NCBI RefSeq assembly: GCF_030177895.1
Contig: NZ_CP123448.1
Span: 1,550,001-1,614,000 of the forward strand
Length of the DNA stretch: 64,000 bases
From: Kingella negevensis
GTDB lineage: Bacteria > Pseudomonadota > Gammaproteobacteria > Burkholderiales > Neisseriaceae
Direction of reading: 5' to 3'
Position numbers and translations under genes: made by a program. Below the pieces are notes generated by a model, which saw only the letters and a list, made by a program, of their open reading frames with translations, was not told the origin of the DNA and ran no database searches. Below, one piece after another: positions 1-7,444 of this stretch (the first letter of the stretch is position 1; every line of letters begins with the position of its first letter).

Positions 1-488
1 GGCGCGGTACTTCCACATTTGACGGTTTGGCGTTGGCGCGTGCGATTGCCGAGCATTTGCTGAAAAAAAATGGCGCGTTGAGTTTGTTTGCTACGCATTA
101 TTTTGAATTGACGCGGCTGCCTGAATTTTATCCACAGGCGTTTAATCGCCATTTGTCGGCGTTGGAGCAGGGGCAAGATATTGTTTTCTTGCATAATGTT
201 TTGGACGGTGCGGCGGAAAAAAGCTATGGGATTGCGGTGGCGAAATTGGCAGGTTTGCCGCCCAAGGCGTTGAAATCGGCGCAGAAACATTTGCGTGAGT
301 TGGAAAATCAATCGGCGGATAGGCAGTTGGATTTGTTTGCTGAACCTGTTGTTTTGGCAGATGAAATGGCTGATGATGTTTCAGGCAGCCTGATTGCGGA
401 AAAATTGGCGCAGGTCAATCCTGATGATTTGACGGCGCGGCAGGCGTTGGATTTGGTTTATGAGTTGAAGAATTTGTTAGCAGAATAA
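1..488 (+). CDS. mutS: DNA mismatch repair protein MutS (C-terminal part)
   Basis: The 3' end of mutS; the 5' part lies before the window and the first complete codon is at position 3. The visible 161 residues open with RGTSTFDGLALARA, the segment that directly follows the Walker B aspartate-glutamate in the MutS ATPase. They continue with the conserved FATHYFELT histidine motif and the helical GIAVAKLAGLP dimer-interface segment. The tail NPDDLTARQALDLVYELK matches the C-terminal oligomerisation tail of MutS. MutS binds mismatches and recruits MutL. A palindromic uptake-sequence hairpin follows directly and probably serves as terminator. Confidence 0.96.
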   Translation, partial: RGTSTFDGLALARAIAEHLLKKNGALSLFATHYFELTRLPEFYPQAFNRHLSALEQGQDIVFLHNVLDGAAEKSYGIAVAKLAGLPPKALKSAQKHLRELENQSADRQLDLFAEPVVLADEMADDVSGSLIAEKLAQVNPDDLTARQALDLVYELKNLLAE

Positions 489-532
489 AAAAGCTGCCTG
501 AAAATAAATCATTATTTTCAGGCAGCTTTTTT
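487..532. terminator. Uptake-sequence hairpin terminator between mutS and the convergent gene
   Basis: An inverted repeat of AAAAGCTGCCTGAAAATAA with its complement, closed by a short loop and flanked by A and T runs. It can terminate in both directions. The arms are uptake-sequence cores, a usual arrangement in Neisseriaceae. Confidence 0.8.
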
Positions 533-542
533 ATTAGGCGAT

Positions 543-833
543 TTAGTTTTCGATATCTAAATCTTCATCAATTTCAATAATGCCGTGGTCTTTTTGCTCA
601 ATGCTGATGTTCAACTCGCGTTTACCTTTACGGAATTTCAAATCTGCGTCATCGTTGTCAATTTCACGCGCTACCAAACGATAACCTTTTGATTGTGCGT
701 GTTTAATCGCTTGCTGCGCCAATGCGTGAACATTGCCGCCACGTACACGAAATTCCGCTTCATATTCGCCATTGCCTTGTGCTTTGGATTTGATGACTTG
801 TGCGCCGCGTGGTTGGAACATATCGCTTGGCAT
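543..833 (-). CDS. Small conserved hypothetical protein, signal peptide severed by a Correia-like insertion
   Basis: Open frame of 96 residues from ATG 833, charged and acidic at the C-terminus (EIDEDLDIEN); I do not recognise the family. The frame stays open upstream of 833 and encodes IIQKTILVAGLTTAFAAQAAGG, a good signal peptide, but reaches a Correia-like repeat at 899-1005 without a start codon. Removing the repeat and one TA copy joins an ATG at 1010-1008 to this frame and gives MNIIQKTILVAG. The original gene was therefore a secreted protein of about 121 residues, and the insertion separates its first codons from the rest. What is left is either a pseudogene or is made from an internal start. 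Confidence 0.6.
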   Translation of the reverse strand: MPSDMFQPRGAQVIKSKAQGNGEYEAEFRVRGGNVHALAQQAIKHAQSKGYRLVAREIDNDDADLKFRKGKRELNISIEQKDHGIIEIDEDLDIEN

Positions 834-898
834 ACCGCCTGCTGCTTGTGCAGCAAATGCTGTTGTTAAGCCTGCTACTAAAATGGTTTTTTGAATGA

Positions 899-1005
899 TA
901 TAGTGGATTAAAATCGCAGTAATACGGCGTTGCCAACGTCCTTATGTGCTATTCGCACACGGCGGACGTTGTTGCCTTGTCTCATTTTTATTTTAATTCA
1001 CTATA
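899..1005. repeat. Correia-like (CREE/NEMIS-type) miniature element, copy 1
   Basis: A 107-bp element bounded by TATAGTGGATTAAAAT on the left and TTTTAATTCACTATA on the right, with a TA at each edge. It contains the GGCGTTGCCAACG and GTTGCCTTGTC segments typical of Correia repeats. Related copies lie at 47538-47641, 48921-48999 and 54377-54482. Confidence 0.85.
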
Positions 1006-1197
1006 TTCATGGGGTTTGCCTTTTCAGTTGATTGTGAGGAAAGGCGGCATTGTAGTGGGTTTGCGTGTTAATGCTGTTTAAGTTCGTTTGGCGTGGGTTA
1101 AAAGATTATGAAGATTTTGGTTTTCAGACTGCGCTTGATTTGATAGGGTATTTTGTCTATATTGCGCGGATTTAATTTCTTCAGGCAGCCTGAAAAT

Positions 1198-1779
1198 ATG
1201 AAAACCCAGTCTAAAATCAATGCAAAACATCAAAATCAAGTGCGAATTATTGGGGGAACGCATCGCGGTAGAAAATTAATTTTTGCGAGCGCAGATGGGT
1301 TGCGCCCTACGCCTGATAGTGTGCGTGAACGACTGTTTAACTGGCTGGGGCAGGATTTGACGGGGCAGAATGTGTTGGATTTGTTTGCTGGGAGTGGGGC
1401 GTTGGGATTTGAGGCGGCGAGTCGCCATGCAAAGCAAGTAACGATGTGTGAAACGAATCGGGAAACGGTGCGTCAGTTGCAAGGATTGTCGCGTGAATTT
1501 GGGTTTTCAGGCTGCGTGAATGTGATGGCTCAAGATGGTTTACAGTTTCTAAAAACAGCAGATAAACAATTTGATACGGTGTTTTTAGATCCGCCGTTTG
1601 CTTGGCAAAATTGGCAGGATTTGTTTGCTGTTTTGCAACCACGTTTGCAGGAAAATGCGGCTATCTATATAGAGGCGGGTTCGCTGCCTGAAATGCCTGA
1701 GTGGTTGGAAGTGTATCGTGAGGGTAGGGCGGGGCAGAGCCATTTTGTACTGCTTCATCATGTGCAACAGATTGATTAA
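1198..1779 (+). CDS. rsmD: 16S rRNA (guanine(966)-N2)-methyltransferase RsmD
   Basis: 193 residues. Uses S-adenosylmethionine to methylate G966 of 16S rRNA during small-subunit assembly. The SAM-binding motif DLFAGSG is at residues 61-67 and the catalytic DPPF motif of N2-guanine methyltransferases is at 131-134. The N-terminal RIIGGTHRGRKL and RPTPDSVRERLFNWL stretches are diagnostic. The ATG at 1198 is chosen over an upstream frame extension at 1153, because that extension runs through an uptake sequence and is not family-like. The uptake sequence sits immediately before the start, leaving no clear ribosome binding site. Confidence 0.93.
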   Translation: MKTQSKINAKHQNQVRIIGGTHRGRKLIFASADGLRPTPDSVRERLFNWLGQDLTGQNVLDLFAGSGALGFEAASRHAKQVTMCETNRETVRQLQGLSREFGFSGCVNVMAQDGLQFLKTADKQFDTVFLDPPFAWQNWQDLFAVLQPRLQENAAIYIEAGSLPEMPEWLEVYREGRAGQSHFVLLHHVQQID

Positions 1780-1847
1780 ACAGAATTTAGCAATCATTAT
1801 CAAGATGTTAAAAAATATTTTCAGGCTGCCTGAAAAATAAAATATGC

Positions 1848-2143
<296 letters not shown>

Positions 2144-2193
2144 CAAAGATTTGTAATAAAACAAGCAAGTGCGAAAAAATTAGCAAAAATAGC

Positions 2194-2223
2194 TTGACCT
2201 AATGAGTAATTAACCGCTATAGT
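2194..2223 (+). promoter_or_regulatory. Promoter of the tRNA-Tyr/Gly/Thr-tuf operon
   Basis: TTGACC at 2194-2199 and TATAGT at 2218-2223 with an 18-base spacer, 14 bases before the tRNA-Tyr gene. A strong sigma-70 match that fits a stable-RNA operon. Confidence 0.75.
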
Positions 2224-2237
2224 TCGGTTTCTCTTCA

Positions 2238-2321
2238 GGTGGGATTCCCGAGCGGCCAAAGGGGGCAGACTGTAAATCTGTTGCGTGAGCTTCGAAGGTT
2301 CGAATCCTTCTCCCACCACCA
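2238..2321 (+). tRNA. tRNA-Tyr (anticodon GUA)
   Basis: Class II tRNA of 84 bases. Acceptor stem GGTGGGA pairs with TCCCACC, the anticodon loop reads CTGTAAA, a long variable arm is present, the T loop is GGTTCGAATCC, and CCA is encoded. First of three clustered tRNAs before tuf. Confidence 0.96.
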
Positions 2322-2354
2322 AATTCATACTGTTTGGGGCAGAGTATAAGTTAT

Positions 2355-2428
2355 GCGGGTGTAGCTCAATGGTAGAGCAGAAGCCTTCCAAGCTTACGGT
2401 GAGGGTTCGATTCCCTTCACCCGCTCCA
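2355..2428 (+). tRNA. tRNA-Gly (anticodon UCC)
   Basis: 74 bases; acceptor GCGGGTG/CACCCGC, anticodon loop CTTCCAA, T arm GGGTTCGATTCCC, encoded CCA. Second tRNA of the tuf operon. Confidence 0.96.
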
Positions 2429-2481
2429 AATATTTACTATATAGCTACAATTTTTAATAAAATTGTAGCTATAAAAATAAG

Positions 2482-2555
2482 CCCATGTAGCTCAGGGGTA
2501 GAGCACTCCCTTGGTAAGGGAGAGGCCGGCAGTTCAAATCTGCCCATGGGCACCA
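2482..2555 (+). tRNA. tRNA-Thr (anticodon GGU)
   Basis: 74 bases; acceptor GCCCATG/CATGGGC, anticodon loop TTGGTAA, encoded CCA. It lies 45 bases before tuf, the same arrangement as the thrT-tufB junction of Escherichia coli. Confidence 0.96.
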
Positions 2556-2600
2556 GCTTATCTTATTGTTTAATTTATTTTTTAGAATAGGAAATTTGCC

Positions 2601-3785
2601 ATGGCAAAGGAAAAATTTGAACGTAGCAAACCGCACGTAAACGTAGGTACAATCGGTCACGTTGACCATGGTAAAACCACTTTGACAGCTGCATTGACAA
2701 CTATTTTAGCTGAAAAATTCGGCGGTTCTGCAAAAGCTTACGATCAAATCGATAACGCTCCAGAAGAAAAAGCACGTGGTATCACCATTAACACTGCTCA
2801 CGTTGAATACGAAACTGCAACTCGTCACTACGCACACGTAGACTGCCCAGGACACGCAGACTATGTGAAAAACATGATTACTGGTGCGGCTCAAATGGAC
2901 GGCGCAATCTTGGTAGTATCTGCTGCTGACGGCCCTATGCCACAAACTCGTGAACACATCTTGTTGGCTCGCCAAGTAGGCGTTCCTTACATCATCGTAT
3001 TCATGAACAAATGCGACATGGTTGACGACGCTGAGTTGTTGGAATTGGTTGAAATGGAAATCCGTGACTTGTTGTCAAGCTACGACTTCCCAGGCGACGA
3101 CTGCCCAATCGTTCAAGGTTCTGCATTGCGCGCATTGGAAGGCGACGAGTCATTCAAAGAAAAAATCTTTGCTTTGGCTGACGCGTTAGATAGCTACATC
3201 CCTACCCCAGAACGTGCTGTTGACAAACCATTCTTATTGCCAATCGAAGACGTATTCTCAATCTCTGGTCGTGGTACAGTAGTAACTGGCCGTGTAGAAC
3301 GCGGTATCATCCACGTTGGCGATGAAATCGAAATCGTTGGTTTGAAAGACACTCAAAAAACTACTTGTACTGGCGTGGAAATGTTCCGCAAATTGTTGGA
3401 CGAAGGCCAAGCTGGTGACAACGTTGGTGTATTGTTGCGTGGTACTAAACGTGAAGAAGTTGAACGCGGTCAAGTATTGGCTAAACCAGGTACAATCACT
3501 CCACACACTAAATTTGAAGCTGAAGTATATGTATTGAGCAAAGAAGAAGGTGGTCGTCATACGCCATTCTTCGCTAACTACCGTCCACAATTCTATTTCC
3601 GTACAACTGACGTAACTGGCGCAGTTACATTGTCAGAAGGCGTTGAAATGGTAATGCCAGGCGAAAACGTGAAAATCACTGTTGAATTGATTGCACCTAT
3701 CGCTATGGAAAACGGTTTGCGTTTTGCAATCCGTGAAGGTGGTCGTACCGTTGGTGCGGGCGTTGTAGCTAACGTAATCGCTTAA
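2601..3785 (+). CDS. tuf: Translation elongation factor Tu
   Basis: 394 residues, full length. The GTPase delivers aminoacyl-tRNA to the ribosomal A site. P-loop [10 protein letters not shown] is near residue 19, the switch II motif DCPGHADY near residue 81, and the NKCD guanine-specificity motif near residue 136; domains 2 and 3 follow. Codon choice is strongly biased, as expected for a very abundant protein. It is read with the upstream tRNA-Tyr-Gly-Thr cluster and is followed 9 bases later by tRNA-Trp, resembling the tRNA-tufB operon of gammaproteobacteria. A second tuf copy, usual in the family, would have to lie elsewhere. Confidence 0.98.
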   Translation: MAKEKFERSKPHVNVGTIGHVDHGKTTLTAALTTILAEKFGGSAKAYDQIDNAPEEKARGITINTAHVEYETATRHYAHVDCPGHADYVKNMITGAAQMDGAILVVSAADGPMPQTREHILLARQVGVPYIIVFMNKCDMVDDAELLELVEMEIRDLLSSYDFPGDDCPIVQGSALRALEGDESFKEKIFALADALDSYIPTPERAVDKPFLLPIEDVFSISGRGTVVTGRVERGIIHVGDEIEIVGLKDTQKTTCTGVEMFRKLLDEGQAGDNVGVLLRGTKREEVERGQVLAKPGTITPHTKFEAEVYVLSKEEGGRHTPFFANYRPQFYFRTTDVTGAVTLSEGVEMVMPGENVKITVELIAPIAMENGLRFAIREGGRTVGAGVVANVIA

Positions 3786-3794
3786 TGGATTTAT

Positions 3795-3870
3795 AGGCCA
3801 ATAGCTCAATTGGTAGAGTATCGGTCTCCAAAACCGAGGGTTGTAGGTTCGAGACCTACTTGGCCTGCCA
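3795..3870 (+). tRNA. tRNA-Trp (anticodon CCA)
   Basis: 76 bases; acceptor AGGCCAA/TTGGCCT, anticodon loop CTCCAAA, T arm GTAGGTTCGAGACCTAC, encoded CCA. Lies between tuf and secE, as in other Neisseriaceae and in many Gram-negatives. Confidence 0.96.
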
Positions 3871-3874
3871 AATA

Positions 3875-3913
3875 AAAAAACTAACCGAGCCATAAACTCG
3901 GTTAGTTTTTTAT
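3875..3913 (+). terminator. Rho-independent terminator after tRNA-Trp
   Basis: Stem CTAACCGAG/CTCGGTTAG with an 8-base loop followed by a T run. It separates the tRNA-tuf unit from secE-nusG. Confidence 0.88.
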
Positions 3914-3963
3914 TATCTGTTTCAAGCCAGATTATTTAATAATGGCAGATAAGGAACAAAAAA

Positions 3964-4179
3964 ATGAGTCATGAAGTCGAACAAGTAGAAAAACGGACAG
4001 GTTTGTTCAACTATTTTAAGGAATCCTTTATGGAACTAAAAAAAGTTGTATGGCCTAATCGTCCAGAAGCCGTGCGCATGACAGGTTTTGTTATTGCGTT
4101 TGTGTTTGTGTTTGCTTTGTATATTTTTGTAGTGGATAGTGTCATTGCAAAATTGTTTGAGTGGATTTTAGTAAGATAA
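3964..4179 (+). CDS. secE: Preprotein translocase subunit SecE (single-span form)
   Basis: 71 residues. The conserved amphipathic segment [19 protein letters not shown] precedes one membrane helix at about residues 39-61. The two extra N-terminal helices of the Escherichia coli protein are missing, as in most bacteria. SecE clamps SecY in the inner-membrane translocon. AAGGAAC precedes the ATG, and nusG starts 10 bases after the stop, the classical secE-nusG pair. Confidence 0.94.
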   Translation: MSHEVEQVEKRTGLFNYFKESFMELKKVVWPNRPEAVRMTGFVIAFVFVFALYIFVVDSVIAKLFEWILVR

Positions 4180-4189
4180 GAGAGCAATC

Positions 4190-4741
4190 ATGTCAAAACG
4201 TTGGTATGTTGTACAAGCATATTCAGGATTTGAAAAAAATGTGCAGAAAACACTGAAAGAGCGTATTGCACGAGATGGAATGGAAGAGTATTTTGGTCAA
4301 ATTCTTGTTCCAGTTGAAGAAGTTGTAGATATCAAAAATGGTAAACGCACAGTTACTGAACGAAAATTTTTCCCTGGGTATGTGCTTGTTGAAATGGAAA
4401 TGACCGATAGTTCGTGGCACCTTGTGAAAAGTACGCCGCGAGTAAATGGTTTTATTGGTGGTACATTACATCGTCCGTTGCCCATTACTCAGCGTGAGGT
4501 AAATGCAATGATGGAGCAAGTCAAAGGGAATATTACTGAAAATGGTATGCGAAAACCAAGACCGAAAACTGAATTTGATGTTGGTCAGAATATTCGAGTA
4601 ACAGATGGCCCATTTGCTGATACAACGGGTGTCGTTGAACAAGTTGATTACGAGCATAATAAGTTGCGCGTAACGGTACAAATTTTTGGTCGCGAAACAC
4701 CTGTTGAACTAAAATTTGGGCAGGTTGAAAAAGTAATTTAA
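4190..4741 (+). CDS. nusG: Transcription termination/antitermination factor NusG
   Basis: 183 residues. N-terminal NGN domain starts with [13 protein letters not shown] and contains the [10 protein letters not shown] core; the C-terminal KOW domain is at about residues 128-165 ([23 protein letters not shown]). NusG binds RNA polymerase, suppresses pausing, and links it to Rho or to ribosomal protein S10. Follows secE closely. The base composition is more AT-rich than the neighbouring ribosomal genes, consistent with lower expression. Confidence 0.97.
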   Translation: MSKRWYVVQAYSGFEKNVQKTLKERIARDGMEEYFGQILVPVEEVVDIKNGKRTVTERKFFPGYVLVEMEMTDSSWHLVKSTPRVNGFIGGTLHRPLPITQREVNAMMEQVKGNITENGMRKPRPKTEFDVGQNIRVTDGPFADTTGVVEQVDYEHNKLRVTVQIFGRETPVELKFGQVEKVI

Positions 4742-4774
4742 ATATTTTTCAGGCTGTCTGAAACATTGATTTGC

Positions 4775-4803
4775 TTGTAAAAATAAAAAATCTTTGTTAG
4801 AAT
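4775..4803 (+). promoter_or_regulatory. Promoter of the rplK-rplA ribosomal operon
   Basis: TTGTAA at 4775-4780 and TAGAAT at 4798-4803 with a 17-base spacer, leaving a leader of about 58 bases before rplK. Confidence 0.7.
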
Positions 4804-4867
4804 TAACAGCTTAATTTTTGGGGAGCAGATTTTCTGCGTTTCACCCGTTTTTTGGAGTTTATTAAAC

Positions 4868-5302
4868 ATGGCAAAAAAAGTCATTGGCTACATCAAACTG
4901 CAAATTCCTGCAGGTAAAGCCAACCCATCACCACCAGTTGGCCCAGCTTTGGGTCAGCGTGGTTTGAATATTATGGAATTTTGTAAAGCATTTAACGCAG
5001 CAACTCAAGGTATTGAACCTGGTTTGCCAACACCTGTAGTTATTACAGCGTATGCGGATAAATCTTTCACATTCGTATTGAAAACACCTCCTGCCTCTAT
5101 CTTGTTGAAAAAAGCAGCAGGCATTAAAAGTGGTAGCTCTAACCCATTGACTAATAAGGTGGGTACAGTAACACGCGCTCAATTAGAAGAAATTGCAAAA
5201 ACTAAGCAGCCTGATTTGACTGCTGCTGATTTGGATGCAGCTGTACGCACAATCGCTGGTTCTGCACGTTCTATGGGCTTGAATACTGAAGGAGTGGTGT
5301 AA
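4868..5302 (+). CDS. rplK: 50S ribosomal protein L11
   Basis: 144 residues, full length. It binds the GTPase-associated region of 23S rRNA and takes part in factor binding and the stringent response. The N-terminal proline-rich segment [19 protein letters not shown] is the classic signature. The stop overlaps the rplA start (TAATG), giving translational coupling. Confidence 0.97.
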   Translation: MAKKVIGYIKLQIPAGKANPSPPVGPALGQRGLNIMEFCKAFNAATQGIEPGLPTPVVITAYADKSFTFVLKTPPASILLKKAAGIKSGSSNPLTNKVGTVTRAQLEEIAKTKQPDLTAADLDAAVRTIAGSARSMGLNTEGVV

Positions 5303-5997
5303 TGGCTAAAATCTCTAAACGCTTAAAAGCAATCCGCGCAACTGTTGAAGCTAACAAATTATACGCGATTGACGAAGCCATTGCTTTGGTAAAAAAAGCA
5401 GCAACTGCAAAATTTGACGAATCAGTTGATGTATCTTTCAACTTGGGTGTAGACCCACGTAAATCTGACCAAGTTATTCGTGGTTCTGTTGTATTGCCAA
5501 AAGGTACTGGTAAAACCACTCGCGTAGCTGTATTCACGCAAGGCGCGAATGCTGAAGCAGCTAAAGCGGCTGGTGCAGACATCGTTGGTTTTGAAGATTT
5601 GGCTGAAGAAATCAAAAAAGGTAACATGGACTTTGATGTAGTGATTGCTTCTCCTGATGCAATGCGTATCGTTGGTCAATTGGGTACCATCTTGGGTCCA
5701 CGTGGTTTAATGCCAAATCCTAAAGTAGGTACTGTTACTCCTAATGTGGCTGAAGCAGTTAAAAATGCTAAAGCAGGTCAAGTTCAATACCGCACTGATA
5801 AAGCAGGTATTATCCATGCTACAATCGGTCGCGCTTCTTTCGCTGAAGCAGATTTGAAAGAGAACTTTGATGCGTTGTTGGATGCTTTGGTAAAAGCAAA
5901 ACCTGCTGCTGCTAAAGGTCAATATTTGAAAAAAATCGCAGTATCTAGCACTATGGGCTTAGGTGTTCGTGTTGATACTTCAAGTGTAAACAACTAA
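5302..5997 (+). CDS. rplA: 50S ribosomal protein L1
   Basis: 231 residues, full length. It forms the mobile L1 stalk at the E site; in other bacteria it represses its own L11-L1 operon by binding the leader mRNA. The motif [18 protein letters not shown] is visible in the second half. Coupled to rplK through a one-base overlap. Confidence 0.97.
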   Translation: MAKISKRLKAIRATVEANKLYAIDEAIALVKKAATAKFDESVDVSFNLGVDPRKSDQVIRGSVVLPKGTGKTTRVAVFTQGANAEAAKAAGADIVGFEDLAEEIKKGNMDFDVVIASPDAMRIVGQLGTILGPRGLMPNPKVGTVTPNVAEAVKNAKAGQVQYRTDKAGIIHATIGRASFAEADLKENFDALLDALVKAKPAAAKGQYLKKIAVSSTMGLGVRVDTSSVNN

Positions 5998-6033
5998 GAA
6001 TCTTTCAGGCAGCCTGAAAATGGCTGCTTGGAA

Positions 6034-6120
6034 CTGGGCTACTTAAATAAAATTAAGTAGATGTCCAAGACCGTAGGGAACGCAAGTTTTAAAAATCACC
6101 CTACGCAGACGGTAGTCCTG
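6034..6120 (+). promoter_or_regulatory. Ribosomal protein L10 leader (autoregulatory)
   Basis: The 219-base gap between rplA and rplJ contains a hairpin at about 6034-6065 and then ACCGTAGGG at about 6070 facing CCCTACGCAGACGGT near 6100-6114. This stem with the conserved GCAGACGGT strand resembles the L10(L12)4-binding leader known upstream of rplJL in proteobacteria. Function inferred from that resemblance. Confidence 0.6.
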
Positions 6121-6216
6121 AAAATAATCATTTTAATACAAAATGTCTAATCAGGTTGCCGCGCTGGTGGATAGTCTATTTTGGGCTATCTGAATTTAAA
6201 CAGTGGGAGGTAGACC

Positions 6217-6714
6217 TTGAGTCTCAATATTGAAACCAAGAAAGCAGCCGTAGAAGAGATTAACGCAGCTATTGCGAACGCTCAAACTATGGTGGTTGCT
6301 GAATATCGCGGTATCAGTGTTGCAAGCATGACTGAACTTCGCGCTAATGCTCGTAAAGAAGGCGTATACTTACGCGTTTTGAAAAACACATTGGCTCGTC
6401 GCGCAGTTGAAGGAACTTCTTTTGCTGGCTTGGCTGACCAAATGGTTGGTCCATTGGTTTACGCTGCATCTGAAGATGCCGTAGCTGCCGCAAAAGTGCT
6501 GCACCAATTCGCGAAAAAAGATGACAAAATCGTAATCAAAGCTGGTTCTTACAACGGTGAAGTGTTAAATGTTGCTCAGGTAACTGAGTTGGCATCTATC
6601 CCAAGTCGCGAAGAATTGTTGTCAAAATTGTTGTTCGTTATGCAATCGCCTGTTTCAGGCTTTGCGCGTGCATTGGCAGCGTTGGCAGAGAAAAAAGAAA
6701 GCGAAAACGCTTAA
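6217..6714 (+). CDS. rplJ: 50S ribosomal protein L10
   Basis: 165 residues. L10 anchors L7/L12 dimers to the stalk base of the large subunit. The start is TTG at 6217, preceded six bases earlier by a strong GGGAGG site, giving [32 protein letters not shown], which fits the family N-terminus. A TTG start in a highly expressed gene fits leader-controlled translation. The C-terminal part ([14 protein letters not shown]) binds L7/L12. Confidence 0.96.
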   Translation: MSLNIETKKAAVEEINAAIANAQTMVVAEYRGISVASMTELRANARKEGVYLRVLKNTLARRAVEGTSFAGLADQMVGPLVYAASEDAVAAAKVLHQFAKKDDKIVIKAGSYNGEVLNVAQVTELASIPSREELLSKLLFVMQSPVSGFARALAALAEKKESENA

Positions 6715-6777
6715 TTTTTCCACGATTTTATCCGTTTGAAATTTTATATTTAAATCAATATTTTGGAGTTTGATAGC

Positions 6778-7149
6778 ATGGCTATTACTAAAGAAGACAT
6801 TTTGAATGCAGTTGAACAATTGACTGTTATGGAATTGAACGAGTTGGTTAAAGCGTTCGAAGAAAAATTCGGTGTTTCTGCTGCTGCAGTTGCAGTTGCA
6901 GGTCCAGCTGCTGGCGGCGCTGCTGCTGCTGAAGCGAAAACTGAATTTGACGTTATCTTAGCATCTGCTGGTGACCAAAAAGTTGGTGTGATTAAAGTTG
7001 TTCGTGCAATCACTGGCTTGGGCTTGAAAGAAGCTAAAGACTTGGTAGACGGCGCACCTAAAACATTGAAAGAAGGTGTTTCTCAAGCTGAAGCTGACGA
7101 CATGAAAAAACAATTGGAAGAAGCTGGCGCGAAAGTTGAAATCAAATAA
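6778..7149 (+). CDS. rplL: 50S ribosomal protein L7/L12
   Basis: 123 residues from ATG 6778, with GGAG ten bases upstream; an upstream in-frame codon at 6763 is not used. The N-terminal dimerisation domain is followed by an alanine/glycine-rich hinge (about residues 35-55) and the C-terminal factor-binding domain with [23 protein letters not shown]. It recruits elongation factors to the ribosome. Confidence 0.97.
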   Translation: MAITKEDILNAVEQLTVMELNELVKAFEEKFGVSAAAVAVAGPAAGGAAAAEAKTEFDVILASAGDQKVGVIKVVRAITGLGLKEAKDLVDGAPKTLKEGVSQAEADDMKKQLEEAGAKVEIK

Positions 7150-7178
7150 TTTTGATTTGATAACAATTTGACAGCATG

Positions 7179-7204
7179 GGCTGGTAGTGTTGCAACTACC
7201 AGCC
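7179..7204 (+). terminator. Attenuator-like hairpin between rplL and rpoB
   Basis: A perfect 10-bp stem GGCTGGTAGT/ACTACCAGCC with a six-base loop 29 bases after rplL. The tract behind it is only moderately T-rich, so partial termination, as known for the rplL-rpoB gap of Escherichia coli, is more likely than full termination. Confidence 0.65.
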
Positions 7205-7221
7205 TTGTTTGCGCTTTTACA

Positions 7222-7402
7222 CACTGAAAATGTGTAAATTTACAAGAATTTACTTCTTTCTTGTAAATTTATAGAAAATTTTTGTAAATTTATATAAATT
7301 CTAACCGAGAAATACTTTTCAGACTGCCTGAAAGGTATTTGTTCTCTTCAATATTCTATTTCGTATTTTTCAGGCAGCCTGAAAACAGTTTTCAGGCTGC
7401 AT
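7222..7402. other. rplL-rpoB spacer: AT-rich TGTAAATTTA repeats and uptake sequences
   Basis: Three copies of TGTAAATTTA start near 7231, 7262 and 7281, partly able to pair with one another. They are followed by uptake-sequence palindromes near 7317-7334 and 7366-7397. No open frame of note. Confidence 0.5.
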
Positions 7403-7444
7403 GTAAAGATTAAAACTATTACCCATGTTTTGGAGTATCAAACG

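Noticed and set aside
2285..2590. Open frame of 101 codons across the tRNA-Gly and tRNA-Thr genes
   Set aside because: It covers two complete tRNA genes; the frame is a by-product of tRNA sequence.
7230..7300. TGTAAATTTA repeats as a CRISPR-like or phage operator array
   Set aside because: Only three imperfect AT-rich copies with unequal spacing and no adjacent cas or repressor gene.
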